Shown here: positions 19,065-27,914 of the stretch, in pieces
Layout: every line of letters starts with the position of its first letter
Position numbering within the stretch: position 1 is the stretch's first letter
DNA from: Rhodococcus sp. IEGM 1379
Lineage (GTDB): Bacteria; Actinomycetota; Actinomycetes; Mycobacteriales; Mycobacteriaceae
Direction of reading: 5' to 3'
Length of the DNA stretch: 64,000 nucleotides
Assembly: GCF_030056815.1 (NCBI RefSeq)
Contig: NZ_JASHKR010000022.1
Location: 1 to 64,000, forward strand
Notes under the pieces: model-generated
Database searches by the model: none
Seen by the model: the letters and a program-made list of their open reading frames with translations, nothing else
Told to the model about the DNA's origin: nothing
Made by a program: the position numbers and the translations under genes

Positions 19065-19256
19065 TCAGATTGCGGGTTCACTCTCGGAGACGACGGCATT
19101 CATCTCGTGAAGTCGATCCGCGTGTTCGGTTGCGTGGTGTCCACAGAAGAGAAGCTCGCCGCCGGTGGGAAGCACCGCGCGTACGCGGGCTCCGGCACCG
19201 CACCGGTCGCACCGGTCGGCAGCGGTCAACTGTGGGCTGGTCAGTGTTCCGGGCAT
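19065..19256 (-). CDS. DUF7455-like small zinc-ribbon protein
   Basis: 63-residue protein conserved in actinobacteria near sigA. The core LTAADRCDRCGAGARVRAVLP, then ELLFCGHHATEH, gives CxxC plus C/H ligands for a zinc ribbon. ATG at 19256 is preceded by GGAGGAG, which is very close. Function unknown. Confidence 0.82.
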   Translation of the reverse strand: MPGTLTSPQLTAADRCDRCGAGARVRAVLPTGGELLFCGHHATEHADRLHEMNAVVSESEPAI

Positions 19257-19478
19257 GACTCCTCCGTACTGGCTAGCGGCTTTCGTGCCGTGTGCCTGGG
19301 GCCTGGTCCGCCGCGTCGGAATGGCGCGGTAGATCCACTCTTACAGACGTTTGGGGTTCATGGGTTGTTCCCGGATGCGTTTCTTAGTGTCGTGTCTCAC
19401 TGGAAATGCGCTGGGCTGGGGTTCTGGTGCTGAAATTGTTCGCTGACAGCTGATTCGAATTTCTCGCCTACAGCTCGA

Positions 19479-19484
19479 TAGTCT
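19479..19484 (+). promoter_or_regulatory. -10 element for leaderless DUF952 gene
   Basis: TAGTCT, six bases, then the ATG at 19491; no Shine-Dalgarno. Confidence 0.5.
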
Positions 19485-19490
19485 GGGCCG

Positions 19491-19868
19491 ATGAAACCGG
19501 AATCCGGCCAGAACGCGAGCGAACCCGTCGAGTTGCTACACATGTGCACGCGCGCCGAGTGGGAGCGCGCGCAGGAGATCGGTCAGCGTACTCCGGACGG
19601 GTTTGCGGCCGAAGGATTTGTTCACATGTCGACTCCGTACCAAGTTCATCTGCCGGCAAATCGGATTTTTGCGGGCCGGGACGACGTCGTTCTGCTGGTC
19701 CTCGATCCCGCACTGCTGGCCGCAGACGTGAAGTGGGAGCCGGGAGTTCCATCGGATCCGGATTCGATGCGATTTCCGCATCTCTTCGGTCCGATACCCG
19801 TCGGCGCGGTCATGTCGGTCACCGAGTACCTGCCCGACGAGAACGGGGTATTTCCGGCACTGCGGTGA
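19491..19868 (+). CDS. DUF952 domain protein
   Basis: 125-residue cytoplasmic protein of the DUF952 family. Characteristic parts are LLHMCTRAEWERAQ at the N-terminus, GFVHMSTPYQV, LLVLDPALLAADVKWE and FPHLFGPIPVGAV. The fold is related to ADP-ribosyltransferase-like small domains, but no activity is established. Start fixed by the TAGTCT-N6-ATG arrangement. A lone gene between the zinc-ribbon gene and the khtT/khtU pair. Confidence 0.85.
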   Translation: MKPESGQNASEPVELLHMCTRAEWERAQEIGQRTPDGFAAEGFVHMSTPYQVHLPANRIFAGRDDVVLLVLDPALLAADVKWEPGVPSDPDSMRFPHLFGPIPVGAVMSVTEYLPDENGVFPALR

Positions 19869-19929
19869 CGGACGCGCGTAGCGCGCAGCAAATTGCAACC
19901 CTATTGCGATGGATGTCGGCGATCGGCGC

Positions 19930-19935
19930 TACCGT
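19930..19935 (+). promoter_or_regulatory. -10 element for leaderless khtT-like gene
   Basis: TACCGT followed by six bases (TGATCT) and the ATG at 19942; no ribosome site is visible. Confidence 0.55.
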
Positions 19936-19941
19936 TGATCT

Positions 19942-20424
19942 ATGAATGTAGAAGTCACCCCACTACCGGGCATCGGGACTCGTAAAGATTTTGTCCTGGC
20001 TTCCGGTCGCCGCGTGGGTGTCGTCACTCACCGTGACGGTCATACCGATCTGATCGTCTCCAAGGCAGACGATCCCGATGCCTGTGCTGCCTCGTTGCCG
20101 CTCACCACGGAAGAAGCCGCCGCACTGAGCAACCTGCTGGGTGCGCCGCAGTTGGTGGCACAGCTCGAGGACGAGCACAGCGAGGTTCCCGGGATCCGTA
20201 CCAAGCAGTTGTACATCAACGACGGTTCCCGCTACGACGGACAGACTCTCGGAGATACGGGAATGCGAACACGCACCGGCGTTTCGATTGTGGCAGTCAT
20301 GCGCGCGGGGCAGGTGAACCCGTCGCCAAACCCTGATTTCACGTTTACCGGAGGAGATCTCCTGGTTGCGGTCGGAACGCCGGACGGTCTGGCCGCCGCG
20401 GCAAAAATATTGACCAACGGCTGA
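19942..20424 (+). CDS. cation:proton antiporter regulatory subunit (KhtT-like)
   Basis: 160-residue cytoplasmic subunit. The N-terminal about 70 residues (VEVTPLPGIGTRKDFVLASGRRVGVV) match the KhtT N-domain. The C-terminal about 85 residues form a TrkA-C (RCK-C) domain (GQTLGDTGMRTRTGVSIVAVMR, then FTGGDLLVAVGTPDGL). KhtT gates the KhtU K+/H+ antiporter, in Bacillus in response to c-di-AMP and pH. The antiporter follows after seven bases, so the pair is an operon. Which ligand is bound here is not visible. Confidence 0.85.
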   Translation: MNVEVTPLPGIGTRKDFVLASGRRVGVVTHRDGHTDLIVSKADDPDACAASLPLTTEEAAALSNLLGAPQLVAQLEDEHSEVPGIRTKQLYINDGSRYDGQTLGDTGMRTRTGVSIVAVMRAGQVNPSPNPDFTFTGGDLLVAVGTPDGLAAAAKILTNG

Positions 20425-20431
20425 CTGGCCC

Positions 20432-21604
20432 GTGAACACCACTACCCTCGCGCTGATCGAACTCGGCGCGGTCTTTTTTGTGCTCGGATTACTGGGAAGG
20501 CTTGCAGCTCGGTTCGGCATGTCGCCGATCCCGTTTTACCTGATCGGCGGCCTGTGCTTCGGGCAGGGCGGATTCATTCAGCTCGGCGATATCGGTGAGT
20601 TCTCGCACCTTGCGAGTGAAATCGGCATTGTTCTTCTCTTGCTTCTGCTGGGCCTCGAGTACACCGCAGCGGAGTTGATGACGGGGCTCAAACGCTCGCG
20701 GGTCGCGGGCTTGGTCGATCTTGTTCTCAACGCGACACCGGGCGCGGTAGTCGGCCTTATGCTGGGCTGGGGCGTTGTGGGCGCGACGGTCATGGCCGGT
20801 GTCACCTACATTTCCTCGTCGGGAATTATCGCGAAAGTTCTCAGCGATCTCGGGCGCTTGGGTAACCGCGAAACGCCGGTCGTCTTGTCGATTCTGGTGT
20901 TCGAGGATCTCGCGATGGCGCTCTACTTGCCTATCTTGACGGCGATGCTTGCCGGCGTGAGCTTCATGGGTGGGCTCGAGGCAGTGGGAATCTCGCTGTT
21001 GGTGATCACCGTGGTTCTGGTGGTGGCACTGCGATACGGACGCTATGTCTCCGCGCTGCTGGACAGCCCTGACAGTGAGACGTTGCTGCTCAAACTGCTG
21101 GGTGCGGCATTGCTGGTAGCTGGTGTCAGTTCCGCGATGCAGGTATCAGCCGCCGTCGGCGCTTTCCTTCTCGGAATAGCGATCTCGGGTTCGACGGCAC
21201 GCAATGCCAGTCGAGTCCTCGAGCCGCTGAGGGATCTGTTCGCGGCCATGTTCTTCGTCGTGTTCGGCCTCAACACCGATCCGAGCACGATTCCGCCGGT
21301 CATCGGATGGGCGGCGTTGCTGGCCGTGGTCACGGCAGTTACCAAACTCATCACCGGAGCTTGGGCGGCCAAGCGCCAAGGTGTGGCGCGGATGGGTCAG
21401 GCCCGCGCCGGTGCAGCACTGATTGCGCGCGGTGAGTTCTCGATCATTATTGCTGGGCTCGCAGTCTCAGCCGGCGCCGTCGAGGCTGAATTGGCAGCGC
21501 TCGCAACGGCATACGTTCTCCTGATGGCAGTGATCGGTCCGGTTGCGGCAAGAATTGTCGAACCGGTCGCCTCGCTGTACATCAAAGTTCGTACCAAGGC
21601 ATGA
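20432..21604 (+). CDS. K+/H+ antiporter, CPA2 family (KhtU-like)
   Basis: 390-residue membrane antiporter of the KefB/KhtU (CPA2) family with about 12 hydrophobic segments. Typical are the first helix LGAVFFVLGLLGRLAARFG, YISSSGIIAKVLSDLG, LVFEDLAMALYLP (the ion-site Asp with its acidic neighbour) and the ARAGAALIARGEFSIIIAG helix. It lacks the C-terminal RCK domain of KefB/KefC; that role is supplied by the separate KhtT-like protein just upstream. Probably exports K+ in exchange for protons. GTG start at 20432. Confidence 0.87.
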   Translation: MNTTTLALIELGAVFFVLGLLGRLAARFGMSPIPFYLIGGLCFGQGGFIQLGDIGEFSHLASEIGIVLLLLLLGLEYTAAELMTGLKRSRVAGLVDLVLNATPGAVVGLMLGWGVVGATVMAGVTYISSSGIIAKVLSDLGRLGNRETPVVLSILVFEDLAMALYLPILTAMLAGVSFMGGLEAVGISLLVITVVLVVALRYGRYVSALLDSPDSETLLLKLLGAALLVAGVSSAMQVSAAVGAFLLGIAISGSTARNASRVLEPLRDLFAAMFFVVFGLNTDPSTIPPVIGWAALLAVVTAVTKLITGAWAAKRQGVARMGQARAGAALIARGEFSIIIAGLAVSAGAVEAELAALATAYVLLMAVIGPVAARIVEPVASLYIKVRTKA

Positions 21605-21613
21605 TGTCGCCGC

Positions 21614-21619
21614 TAGCCT
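21614..21619 (+). promoter_or_regulatory. -10 element for leaderless phosphatase gene
   Basis: TAGCCT, six bases, then ATG at 21626. This decides the start in favour of 21626 over the GTG at 21620 and the ATG at 21638. Confidence 0.5.
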
Positions 21620-21625
21620 GTGCAA

Positions 21626-22441
21626 ATGTCGAATCGCATGAAGAAATCGGCCGTGGTGTTCGCTCTCGCAGGTGCGATCATGCTCTCTCCCGTACCCGCG
21701 TTGGCCTCGGTACCCGCTACCGTGATGCCAGCGTCCGAATCCGTGGTGATCGACCGATCGCTGCACCTCGAGGGCGCCTCGAATGCCCGTGACATCGGCG
21801 GCTATCTGGGCGACGGTGGACGGTCTGTGCGAAGCGGAATGGTCCTGCGTTCGAACTCCCTGGACAAACTGACACCCGCTGACCTCGCCAAACTGGAAGA
21901 TCTGAATGTCACCTCGGTAGACGATTTCCGGACGGTGTTCGAGCGGGCGCTGGCTCCGGACAAGATTCCCGCGGGTGCCACCGGCAACTGGTTCGACGTG
22001 ATCGGCGGCAATCCGGCCAACCTGCCGGCCATGGTCAGCATGCCTGACCTCTACCGAATCATGGTCACCGATACAGACGCCGGCAAGTCGTTCCGCAATG
22101 CGCTGATCAACATCGAGACATCCGATGGTGCAGTGATGTATCACTGCACATCGGGTAAGGACCGCACCGGTTGGATGACCGCGGTGCTGCTCACGATCCT
22201 CGGCGTTGATCGCGAGACGGTGAACGCCGACTACATGCTGAGCAACCAATATCTGGGTGGCTCGGGAACAGGCAGTTCCGGACCTGGAAGTGCGTTCATC
22301 AACAGCGTCGAGCAGTCGTGGCTGGACATCTCGTTTGCCACGGTCGACCAACAGTTCGGCAGCTTCGACAATTACGTCAGACAGGGGCTGGGTCTCACCG
22401 ACGCAGATATCGCGTCGCTGCAGGCAAAACTTCTCAACTGA
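21626..22441 (+). CDS. secreted tyrosine-protein phosphatase (PtpB/Y_phosphatase3 family)
   Basis: 271-residue exported phosphatase. The signal peptide (MSNRMKKSAVVFALAGAIMLSPVPALAS) has an A-x-A cleavage site near residue 28. The mature enzyme has ARDIGGYLGDG, the family N-terminal signature, and the active-site loop HCTSGKDRTG with nucleophile Cys174 and Arg180. The HCxxGKDR form is that of M. tuberculosis PtpB and related enzymes that act on phosphotyrosine and sometimes phosphoinositides. A bidirectional hairpin separates it from sigA. Whether the exported form stays at the cell wall is unknown. Confidence 0.88.
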   Translation: MSNRMKKSAVVFALAGAIMLSPVPALASVPATVMPASESVVIDRSLHLEGASNARDIGGYLGDGGRSVRSGMVLRSNSLDKLTPADLAKLEDLNVTSVDDFRTVFERALAPDKIPAGATGNWFDVIGGNPANLPAMVSMPDLYRIMVTDTDAGKSFRNALINIETSDGAVMYHCTSGKDRTGWMTAVLLTILGVDRETVNADYMLSNQYLGGSGTGSSGPGSAFINSVEQSWLDISFATVDQQFGSFDNYVRQGLGLTDADIASLQAKLLN

Positions 22442-22457
22442 GTTCTTGTCGAAATAA

Positions 22458-22496
22458 CAGAACGGCCCTCGGATCAAGGATCCGAGGGCCGTTCTG
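22458..22496. terminator. bidirectional terminator between phosphatase and sigA
   Basis: 18-pair perfect stem (arms 22458-22475 and 22479-22496) with a three-base loop, GC-rich, placed between two convergent stop codons. Confidence 0.9.
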
Positions 22497-22512
22497 GATG
22501 TACATGTTGTGA

Positions 22513-23898
22513 CTAGTCGAGGTAGTCGCGCAGTACCTGCGAACGCGACGGGTGGCGCAGCTTCGACATCGTCTTCGATTCGATCTGGCGGATACGCTCA
22601 CGCGTGACGCCGTAGACCTGTCCGATTTCGTCTAAAGTCCTCGGCTGGCCGTCGGTGAGACCGAAGCGCAGGCGAACGACGCCGGCTTCGCGTTCGGACA
22701 GCGTCTCGAGTACCGACTGCAACTGATCCTGCAGCAAGGTGAACGAGACGGCGTCGACTGCGACAACTGCCTCGGAGTCCTCGATGAAGTCACCGAGCTG
22801 GCTGTCGCCCTCGTCGCCGATGGTCTGGTCGAGAGAGATGGGCTCACGCGCGTACTGCTGGATCTCCAGCACCTTCTCGGGCGTGATGTCCATTTCCTTG
22901 GCGAGCTCTTCCGGGGTGGGCTCGCGGCCCAGATCCTGGAGCAGCTCACGCTGGATACGGCCGAGCTTGTTGATGACCTCGACCATGTGCACCGGAATGC
23001 GGATGGTGCGAGCCTGGTCGGCCATCGCGCGGGTGATGGCCTGACGGATCCACCACGTCGCGTACGTCGAGAACTTGTAGCCCTTGGTGTAGTCGAACTT
23101 CTCGACTGCACGGATCAGTCCCAGGTTGCCTTCCTGGATGAGGTCCAGGAACGCCATTCCGCGGCCGGTGTAACGCTTGGCAAGCGAGACGACCAGGCGA
23201 AGGTTGGCCTCGAGGAGGTGGTTCTTGGCGCGGTTACCGTCGCGGCAGATCCAGCTCATGTCGCGACGCTGGGCTGCGGGCAGCTTCTCGCCCTTGTCCG
23301 CGAGGTCGGCCATGATCTGCACGGCGTACAGGCCGGCTTCGATCCGCTTGGCGAGCTCGACTTCCTCTTCTGCGTTGAGGAGTGCGACTTTGCCGATCTG
23401 CTTGAGGTAGGCGCGAACCGAGTCGGCGGAGGCCGTCAGTTCGGCATCCTTACGAGCCTGGCGCAGGGCCTCGGATTCTTCTTCGTCCCAGACGAAGTCT
23501 CCGGAAGCCTTGTCCTTGTCGGTCGGCTCCTCGGTGGCAGTCTCTTCGTCTTCGCCGACGGCGACGACCTCGACTACATCGGACTCGACCTCTTCGAGGT
23601 CACCAGCCGTGATGTCGATGTCTTCCAACTGAACATCGCCGTCTTCGGCGCCGTCCAGGGGATCTCCGGCCTTCTTGGGGCTGGCCTTCTTGGCAGCGGC
23701 TTTCTTTGCCGGAGCTTTCTTGGCGGGAGCCTTCTTTGCTGCTGCCTTCTTGGCGGGGGCCTTCTTAGCCGGGGCCTTCTTTGCAGCCGGAGCTGTGACG
23801 GTAGCCGGAGCTGAGACAGTGGCCGCCTCCACGGCTGGAGATTGTGGCTCTGACTCTGATGGAGAATCAGCAGTCTGACGTGTATCGGTGGCTGCCAC
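22513..23898 (-). CDS. sigA: RNA polymerase primary sigma factor SigA
   Basis: 461-residue housekeeping sigma factor. From [20 protein letters not shown] onward it is almost identical to M. tuberculosis SigA. Region 2 is [38 protein letters not shown] (given as a landmark only in part: [13 protein letters not shown]), and region 4 ends [20 protein letters not shown]. The first about 65 residues are a lysine/alanine repeat ([10 protein letters not shown] units), followed by an acidic stretch. The start is GTG 23898 (VAATDTRQ, matching the mycobacterial VAAT start) with GAAAGGG seven bases upstream; the frame runs on further upstream without support. Shorter N-terminal tail than the mycobacterial protein (528 residues). 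Confidence 0.96.
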   Translation of the reverse strand: MAATDTRQTADSPSESEPQSPAVEAATVSAPATVTAPAAKKAPAKKAPAKKAAAKKAPAKKAPAKKAAAKKASPKKAGDPLDGAEDGDVQLEDIDITAGDLEEVESDVVEVVAVGEDEETATEEPTDKDKASGDFVWDEEESEALRQARKDAELTASADSVRAYLKQIGKVALLNAEEEVELAKRIEAGLYAVQIMADLADKGEKLPAAQRRDMSWICRDGNRAKNHLLEANLRLVVSLAKRYTGRGMAFLDLIQEGNLGLIRAVEKFDYTKGYKFSTYATWWIRQAITRAMADQARTIRIPVHMVEVINKLGRIQRELLQDLGREPTPEELAKEMDITPEKVLEIQQYAREPISLDQTIGDEGDSQLGDFIEDSEAVVAVDAVSFTLLQDQLQSVLETLSEREAGVVRLRFGLTDGQPRTLDEIGQVYGVTRERIRQIESKTMSKLRHPSRSQVLRDYLD

Positions 23899-24072
23899 GT
23901 ACGCCCTTTCGTGACGGTGTCGTGCGGCGTCACGCCAGAGTGGTGATCCGGCGGAGAGGTCAATGGTTGTGGCCGGCGCGCAGCCGGACTTCACCATTGT
24001 AACGACTCTCAGGAAACTCTTACGTCACGACGGCCGGTAACGGCTATTTCTTCCCCGATTTCACCCGGTCGG

Positions 24073-24828
24073 TCAGGCGGAAGTCGCAGACTGGACCGAC
24101 GCCAGTGCTGCTCCCGCGATGCCGGCAGTGTTCAGGAGAGTGGCAGGAACCACCTTTGTGCGGTTGGTGAGCAGTGGAATCCACTTCTCGTGCTTGCGGC
24201 TGATGCCACCGCCGGCGATGAACAAATCGGGCCAGAGCAAGTTTTCGAAAGTGACGAGAACCTTGGACACCTCGGCGGCCCATTCTTTGTAACTCAGGTC
24301 TTTCTTTTCCTTCACCGACGACGCAGCTCGATGCTCGGCTTCCTTGCCGTCCACTTCGAGGTGACCGAACTCCGTGTTGGGCAACAGGACACCGTCGTGG
24401 AGAACGGCCGACCCGATGCCGGTGCCGAAGGTAAGCAAGATGACTACGCCCGACGTGTCCTTGCCGGCGCCGAATGCGTCTTCGGCGATGCCTGCGGCGT
24501 CGGCGTCGTTGAGGACCGTGACTGTGCGTCCGCCGAGCGCCTTACCGAACAAGGCCGACGCGTCGGTTCCGATCCACGACTTGTCGATGTTTGCGGCGCT
24601 GCGCGCAATGCCACCGGTGATCACGGCCGGCAATGTGATGCCCACTGGGCCGTCCCAGCCGGCCTGCTCGACGATCTGCGCCACCGTTGCGGCTATCGCG
24701 TCCGGAGTGGCAGGTTGCGGCGTCAGAATCTTGATGCGGTCGCCGATCATCTCGCCGGTGCTCAAGTCGATGGTGCCGCCCTTGACGCCACTGCCGCCGA
24801 CATCGATACCGAAACCTGTGGTTGTCAT
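24073..24828 (-). CDS. ppgK: polyphosphate glucokinase
   Basis: 251-residue ROK-type kinase that phosphorylates glucose with polyphosphate or ATP. It shows GIDVGGSGVKGG (phosphate-binding 1), NDADAAGIAEDAFG with the catalytic Asp, TFGTGIGSAVLHDG (phosphate 2) and LLWPDLFIAGGGISRKHEKW, the polyphosphate-kinase type C-terminus. The gene order ppgK next to sigA matches Rv2702-Rv2703. ATG at 24828 is preceded by AGGAG; the longer frame has no ribosome site. Confidence 0.93.
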   Translation of the reverse strand: MTTTGFGIDVGGSGVKGGTIDLSTGEMIGDRIKILTPQPATPDAIAATVAQIVEQAGWDGPVGITLPAVITGGIARSAANIDKSWIGTDASALFGKALGGRTVTVLNDADAAGIAEDAFGAGKDTSGVVILLTFGTGIGSAVLHDGVLLPNTEFGHLEVDGKEAEHRAASSVKEKKDLSYKEWAAEVSKVLVTFENLLWPDLFIAGGGISRKHEKWIPLLTNRTKVVPATLLNTAGIAGAALASVQSATSA

Positions 24829-24967
24829 CGCCTGATACTCCTGAGGGCTTGAATGAACGTCGCGATTGCCGCACGCAAACATTAACCTTCACGCCCGGCG
24901 AGTGGTGCCCTGCATGCCGATGTGTTCCGATGGGCGAGTGCCCTCACAAGAGATTTTCCTGTCCGAC

Positions 24968-25834
24968 GTGTCCGCAGATTCGGTAGATCCAGCAGTGCTG
25001 AGAGTGGTGGCGGTGGCGGTCGCGGAGGCCGCAGCGGCACACGTACGGGGGCGCCGCCCCGAAGTATTCGGAGTCGTGGGTTCGGGTGTACTTCACGATG
25101 ATTCGGTAGAGGTCAAGAGCACCCCGACCGACCCGGTGACGATCGTCGACACCGAGACCGAAGAAGTGATTCGGGATCTGCTCGCGAAACTTCGGCCGGC
25201 GGATTCGATCCTCGGTGAGGAAGGCGGCGGCACCGATGATTGTGAAGGTGTCCGTTGGGTCGTCGATCCGATCGACGGCACGGTGAACTTTCTCTACGGG
25301 ATTCCGGCCTTCTCCGTGTCGGTCGCGGTCCAGATCGACGGCGTGTCGGTCGCGGGTGCGGTGGTGGACGTGTCCATGCGTGCGACGTACTCAGCGCATC
25401 GCGGCGGCGGAGCAACGATGACCGACGTCGACGGCAACGTCAGTGAGCTCGCCTCCAATTCGGTGACGGAGCTGTCAATGGCGTTGGTGGCCACGGGTTT
25501 CGGCTACGACGCCAAACGGCGGAAGGTTCAGGGGCGACTGATCGCCGAGATCTTGCCGCAGGTACGTGACATCAGGCGGATCGGCTCGGCCGCGCTCGAT
25601 TTGTGCATGGTCGCAACGGGGCGCGTCGACGCCCATTTCGAGCACGGGTTGAGTCCGTGGGATTGGGCGGCAGGGTCGCTGATCGCGGAGGAAGCCGGCG
25701 CTGTCATTCGGATACCTGGACCGAATTCGACGTCGGCGGGGGGAGCGATCGTGTACGCCTGCGCTGCTGGAATTTCCGACGACTTTGCACACATGCTCAC
25801 TGCCTGCAGCGGCGACGAACCGATCAGCACCTAG
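24968..25834 (+). CDS. suhB: inositol-1-monophosphatase family protein SuhB
   Basis: 288-residue Mg-dependent phosphatase. Motifs are ILGEEGGG (metal-binding Glu), WVVDPIDGTVNFLYG (DPIDGT) and WDWAAGSLIAEEAGA, in the order expected for inositol monophosphatases. It would supply myo-inositol for phosphatidylinositol and mycothiol. The GTG at 24968 gives a protein aligning with mycobacterial SuhB; other in-frame starts at 24920-24938 are possible as none has a good ribosome site. The last 11 bases overlap the convergent cei gene. Confidence 0.9.
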   Translation: MSADSVDPAVLRVVAVAVAEAAAAHVRGRRPEVFGVVGSGVLHDDSVEVKSTPTDPVTIVDTETEEVIRDLLAKLRPADSILGEEGGGTDDCEGVRWVVDPIDGTVNFLYGIPAFSVSVAVQIDGVSVAGAVVDVSMRATYSAHRGGGATMTDVDGNVSELASNSVTELSMALVATGFGYDAKRRKVQGRLIAEILPQVRDIRRIGSAALDLCMVATGRVDAHFEHGLSPWDWAAGSLIAEEAGAVIRIPGPNSTSAGGAIVYACAAGISDDFAHMLTACSGDEPIST

Positions 25835-26507
25835 CGGTACGGGCCGCCTTGAGGAGTCCGATGTCCATCGGGGCGGCCTGTGCATTGGCAGGCTGCTCCG
25901 CGAGGGCGCGAAGGATCTCGGCTGCATCGGTGCTGGGAGACAAGCTGGCCGGTGTGTAGGTGCCCAGTGCCAAGTCGACGGTGTCGTCGGTGCGGCCATC
26001 CCTGATCAACTCCGCGCAGGGCGCGACCAGCCACACAGCGCTAGCGGCAGCGGTTCCGTTTTCACCGAAGCGAATCTGGCCTTGGCACTGCATGTTCTGG
26101 TCGACGTAGACGGGGTCGTTGCCGACCTGAACGTCCGGAGCGCTGGCAAAGCCGTAGTCCTTCAACTGCGCCGCGACCTGGGCGGCCTGACCGTGTTCGC
26201 CGTTGGCGTTGAATACCCGAACCCTGGTTGCGGACAGCGCTGCCGGTTCGACGTCGAGCAGCGTGGTGCGATCCACCACCGTTCCGAGTGGCAGCGGCGC
26301 CGGGGCGGCCGGATCGGAGGAAGCCTGCGGACGGTTGCACGCTACGGTCTCGCTGAGAGCCGCGTCGGCCGTCAGGATTCGGATCCACAGTGTGCTGCCC
26401 AGGACGGCGAGTACAGCGAACACCGCAACGACAGGCCACACGCGTCGGCGCTTGAACGGACGACCACGATCGTCGTTCGCGCTGCCTTCGGTGATCAGTG
26501 AAACCAC
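25824..26507 (-). CDS. cei: envelope integrity protein Cei (LytR C-terminal domain)
   Basis: 227-residue membrane-anchored protein. A basic cytoplasmic N-terminus (RGRPFKRRRVW) precedes one transmembrane helix (about 24-45, PVVAVFAVLAVLGSTLWI). The extracellular part contains a LytR_C domain (TRVRVFNANGEHGQAAQVAAQLKDYGF). The position next to suhB matches Rv2700, Cei, needed for envelope integrity in M. tuberculosis. GTG start at 26507. It contains Cys residues outside the membrane (VACNRP, MQCQG, APCAE and the C-terminal Cys) that may pair as disulfides. Confidence 0.88.
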   Translation of the reverse strand: MVSLITEGSANDDRGRPFKRRRVWPVVAVFAVLAVLGSTLWIRILTADAALSETVACNRPQASSDPAAPAPLPLGTVVDRTTLLDVEPAALSATRVRVFNANGEHGQAAQVAAQLKDYGFASAPDVQVGNDPVYVDQNMQCQGQIRFGENGTAAASAVWLVAPCAELIRDGRTDDTVDLALGTYTPASLSPSTDAAEILRALAEQPANAQAAPMDIGLLKAARTARC

Positions 26508-26987
26508 GGTATCCCTCGATTTTCTCGGCGAACATGAGCTTTTCTCGCCAAGCCGGAGCAGAGGGCGTGACGTTCGGTGCCTACCTTAGAGGGCGCGATG
26601 TCGAATCTCTCCCACGTCGCCGCACAAGTCGCCCGTCGTCCGACTTTCGGCGGGGCGAAGATCACAAAATGCTGCGCGGTTGGTGACAATTCGCAGACGT
26701 TTTTCGGAATTGACCGAATGGGTTACTACTTTGGCGCCGACTTCGGCTACTGTCTGGCGGCCCAGGTCGTTCGACTGGGCGTCGGCTCCATGCCGTAATG
26801 ACAACCAAATGAGGCGCAGATCACGTTCTCGGGAACACCTTCCGGGCACTTTTTCCTCCGCTGCAGCGTTATGCAGCGACAGGGAATGATCTCGATGCCA
26901 CGGCGGTTTCCATGCGCATAGCGGGATCTACCGGATTCCAGGCGTTCATGGGACCGGGATACACGAAGAGGATGAGGGGTAGACGAC
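26508..26987. other. 480-base intergenic region
   Basis: Separates cei (minus) from the DUF4193 gene (plus). Short ORFs here have no ribosome site or recognisable protein. It ends with GAGGGG before the DUF4193 ATG. No RNA gene or strong hairpin was found; a long 5' leader for either gene is possible. Confidence 0.5.
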
Positions 26988-27290
26988 ATGGCAACTGACT
27001 ACGACGCACCGAGGCGCACAGAGTCCGACGAGGTATCGGAGGATTCACTCGAGGAGCTGAAGGCGCGGCGCAACGAGGCGCAGTCGGCTGTCGTCGATAT
27101 CGACGAGACCGACACTGCAGAGTCCTTCGAGCTGCCGGGTGCCGACCTTTCCGGCGAAGAACTGTCGGTGCGCGTCGTGCCGAAGCAGGCCGACGAATTC
27201 ACGTGCTCCAGCTGTTTCCTGGTGCATCACCGCAGCCGTTTGGCCAGCGATGCCAATGGACAGCTCGTGTGCATGGATTGCGCTGCCTGA
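26988..27290 (+). CDS. DUF4193 protein (Rv2699c-like)
   Basis: 100-residue protein of the DUF4193 family. The N-terminal half is acidic and unstructured; the C-terminal half has VPKQADEFTCSSCFLVHHRSRLA and LVCMDCAA, two CxxC pairs forming a zinc ribbon. Function unknown, but the RNA-polymerase-associated look (small acidic plus zinc ribbon) is common among actinobacterial regulators. Start ATG 26988 with GAGGGG upstream. Followed by a bidirectional hairpin. Confidence 0.88.
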   Translation: MATDYDAPRRTESDEVSEDSLEELKARRNEAQSAVVDIDETDTAESFELPGADLSGEELSVRVVPKQADEFTCSSCFLVHHRSRLASDANGQLVCMDCAA

Positions 27291-27303
27291 TATTGATTCC
27301 CGA

Positions 27304-27334
27304 CGGTCGACCCGATTCGTATTCGGGTCGACCG
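27304..27334. terminator. bidirectional terminator between DUF4193 and DUF3093 genes
   Basis: 12-pair stem (GGTCGACCCGA core and its complement) with a seven-base loop between convergent genes. Confidence 0.75.
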
Positions 27335-27378
27335 AGGGTTCAGGTCGGCGCGCAGAAGGCTGGAAGCCTTCGTATTTA

Positions 27379-27873
27379 CTACTTGAGCGCAGCGACCAGG
27401 TCGTCTGCGCGACGTGTGCTCACCAGCCAGTACGGCGTGGGGTCTTCCGGATCGTCGAGGACGATCAGGGCCATGGTTTTGACCCACGGTCGATGCTGAA
27501 CAAACGCAGCGGGGTCGAGCTGACGACCCATGGCCGCACTCTTGGCCGAAGCGGGGACCGCAGCGGCCCGCGAGATCAGGTCTACGGGCACGTGCGCGCG
27601 CCCCACATGTAATTCTTTGACTCCGCCGGTCTCGATGACCTCGACGCGGGTGCGGCTCAGCCAGAACGACAGCCAGATCGGGATCGGCAGCAGCACGACA
27701 TATGCCAGATACGAGACAAGTCCTGGACGGCCCATGTGGACCTCGGCGGCCAGCAGGGCGGCTACGGCTATTCCGGCGGCCCACCACCAGATCGGCAACC
27801 AGAGGCGCTCGGAATAGAGCGTGGTGGACGCGGGGGTCGTGGAAGCGACGTCAGGTCGAGATGTTTCGGGCAC
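27379..27873 (-). CDS. DUF3093 membrane protein (Rv2698-like)
   Basis: 164 residues with two transmembrane helices (about 23-43 and 50-70: [20 protein letters not shown] and [20 protein letters not shown]) and a C-terminal cytoplasmic domain ending in a pleckstrin-like [19 protein letters not shown]. Matches DUF3093. GTG at 27873 is supported by a TATCCT hexamer six bases upstream. Divergent from dut, whose own -10 lies only 20 bases away. Confidence 0.85.
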   Translation of the reverse strand: MPETSRPDVASTTPASTTLYSERLWLPIWWWAAGIAVAALLAAEVHMGRPGLVSYLAYVVLLPIPIWLSFWLSRTRVEVIETGGVKELHVGRAHVPVDLISRAAAVPASAKSAAMGRQLDPAAFVQHRPWVKTMALIVLDDPEDPTPYWLVSTRRADDLVAALK

Positions 27874-27879
27874 CTGTCA

Positions 27880-27885
27880 AGGATA
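27880..27885 (-). promoter_or_regulatory. -10 element for leaderless DUF3093 gene
   Basis: On the minus strand TATCCT, six bases (TGACAG), then GTG at 27873. The dut -10 candidate TAGTCT (27901-27906) faces the other way, eight bases before the dut GTG. Confidence 0.5.
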
Positions 27886-27914
27886 GTCGGTCGCGACGAG
27901 TAGTCTTGGCCGAC

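Noticed and set aside
26577-26798. 73-codon plus-strand ORF in the cei/DUF4193 gap
   Set aside because: No ribosome site, unusual composition and no recognisable family.
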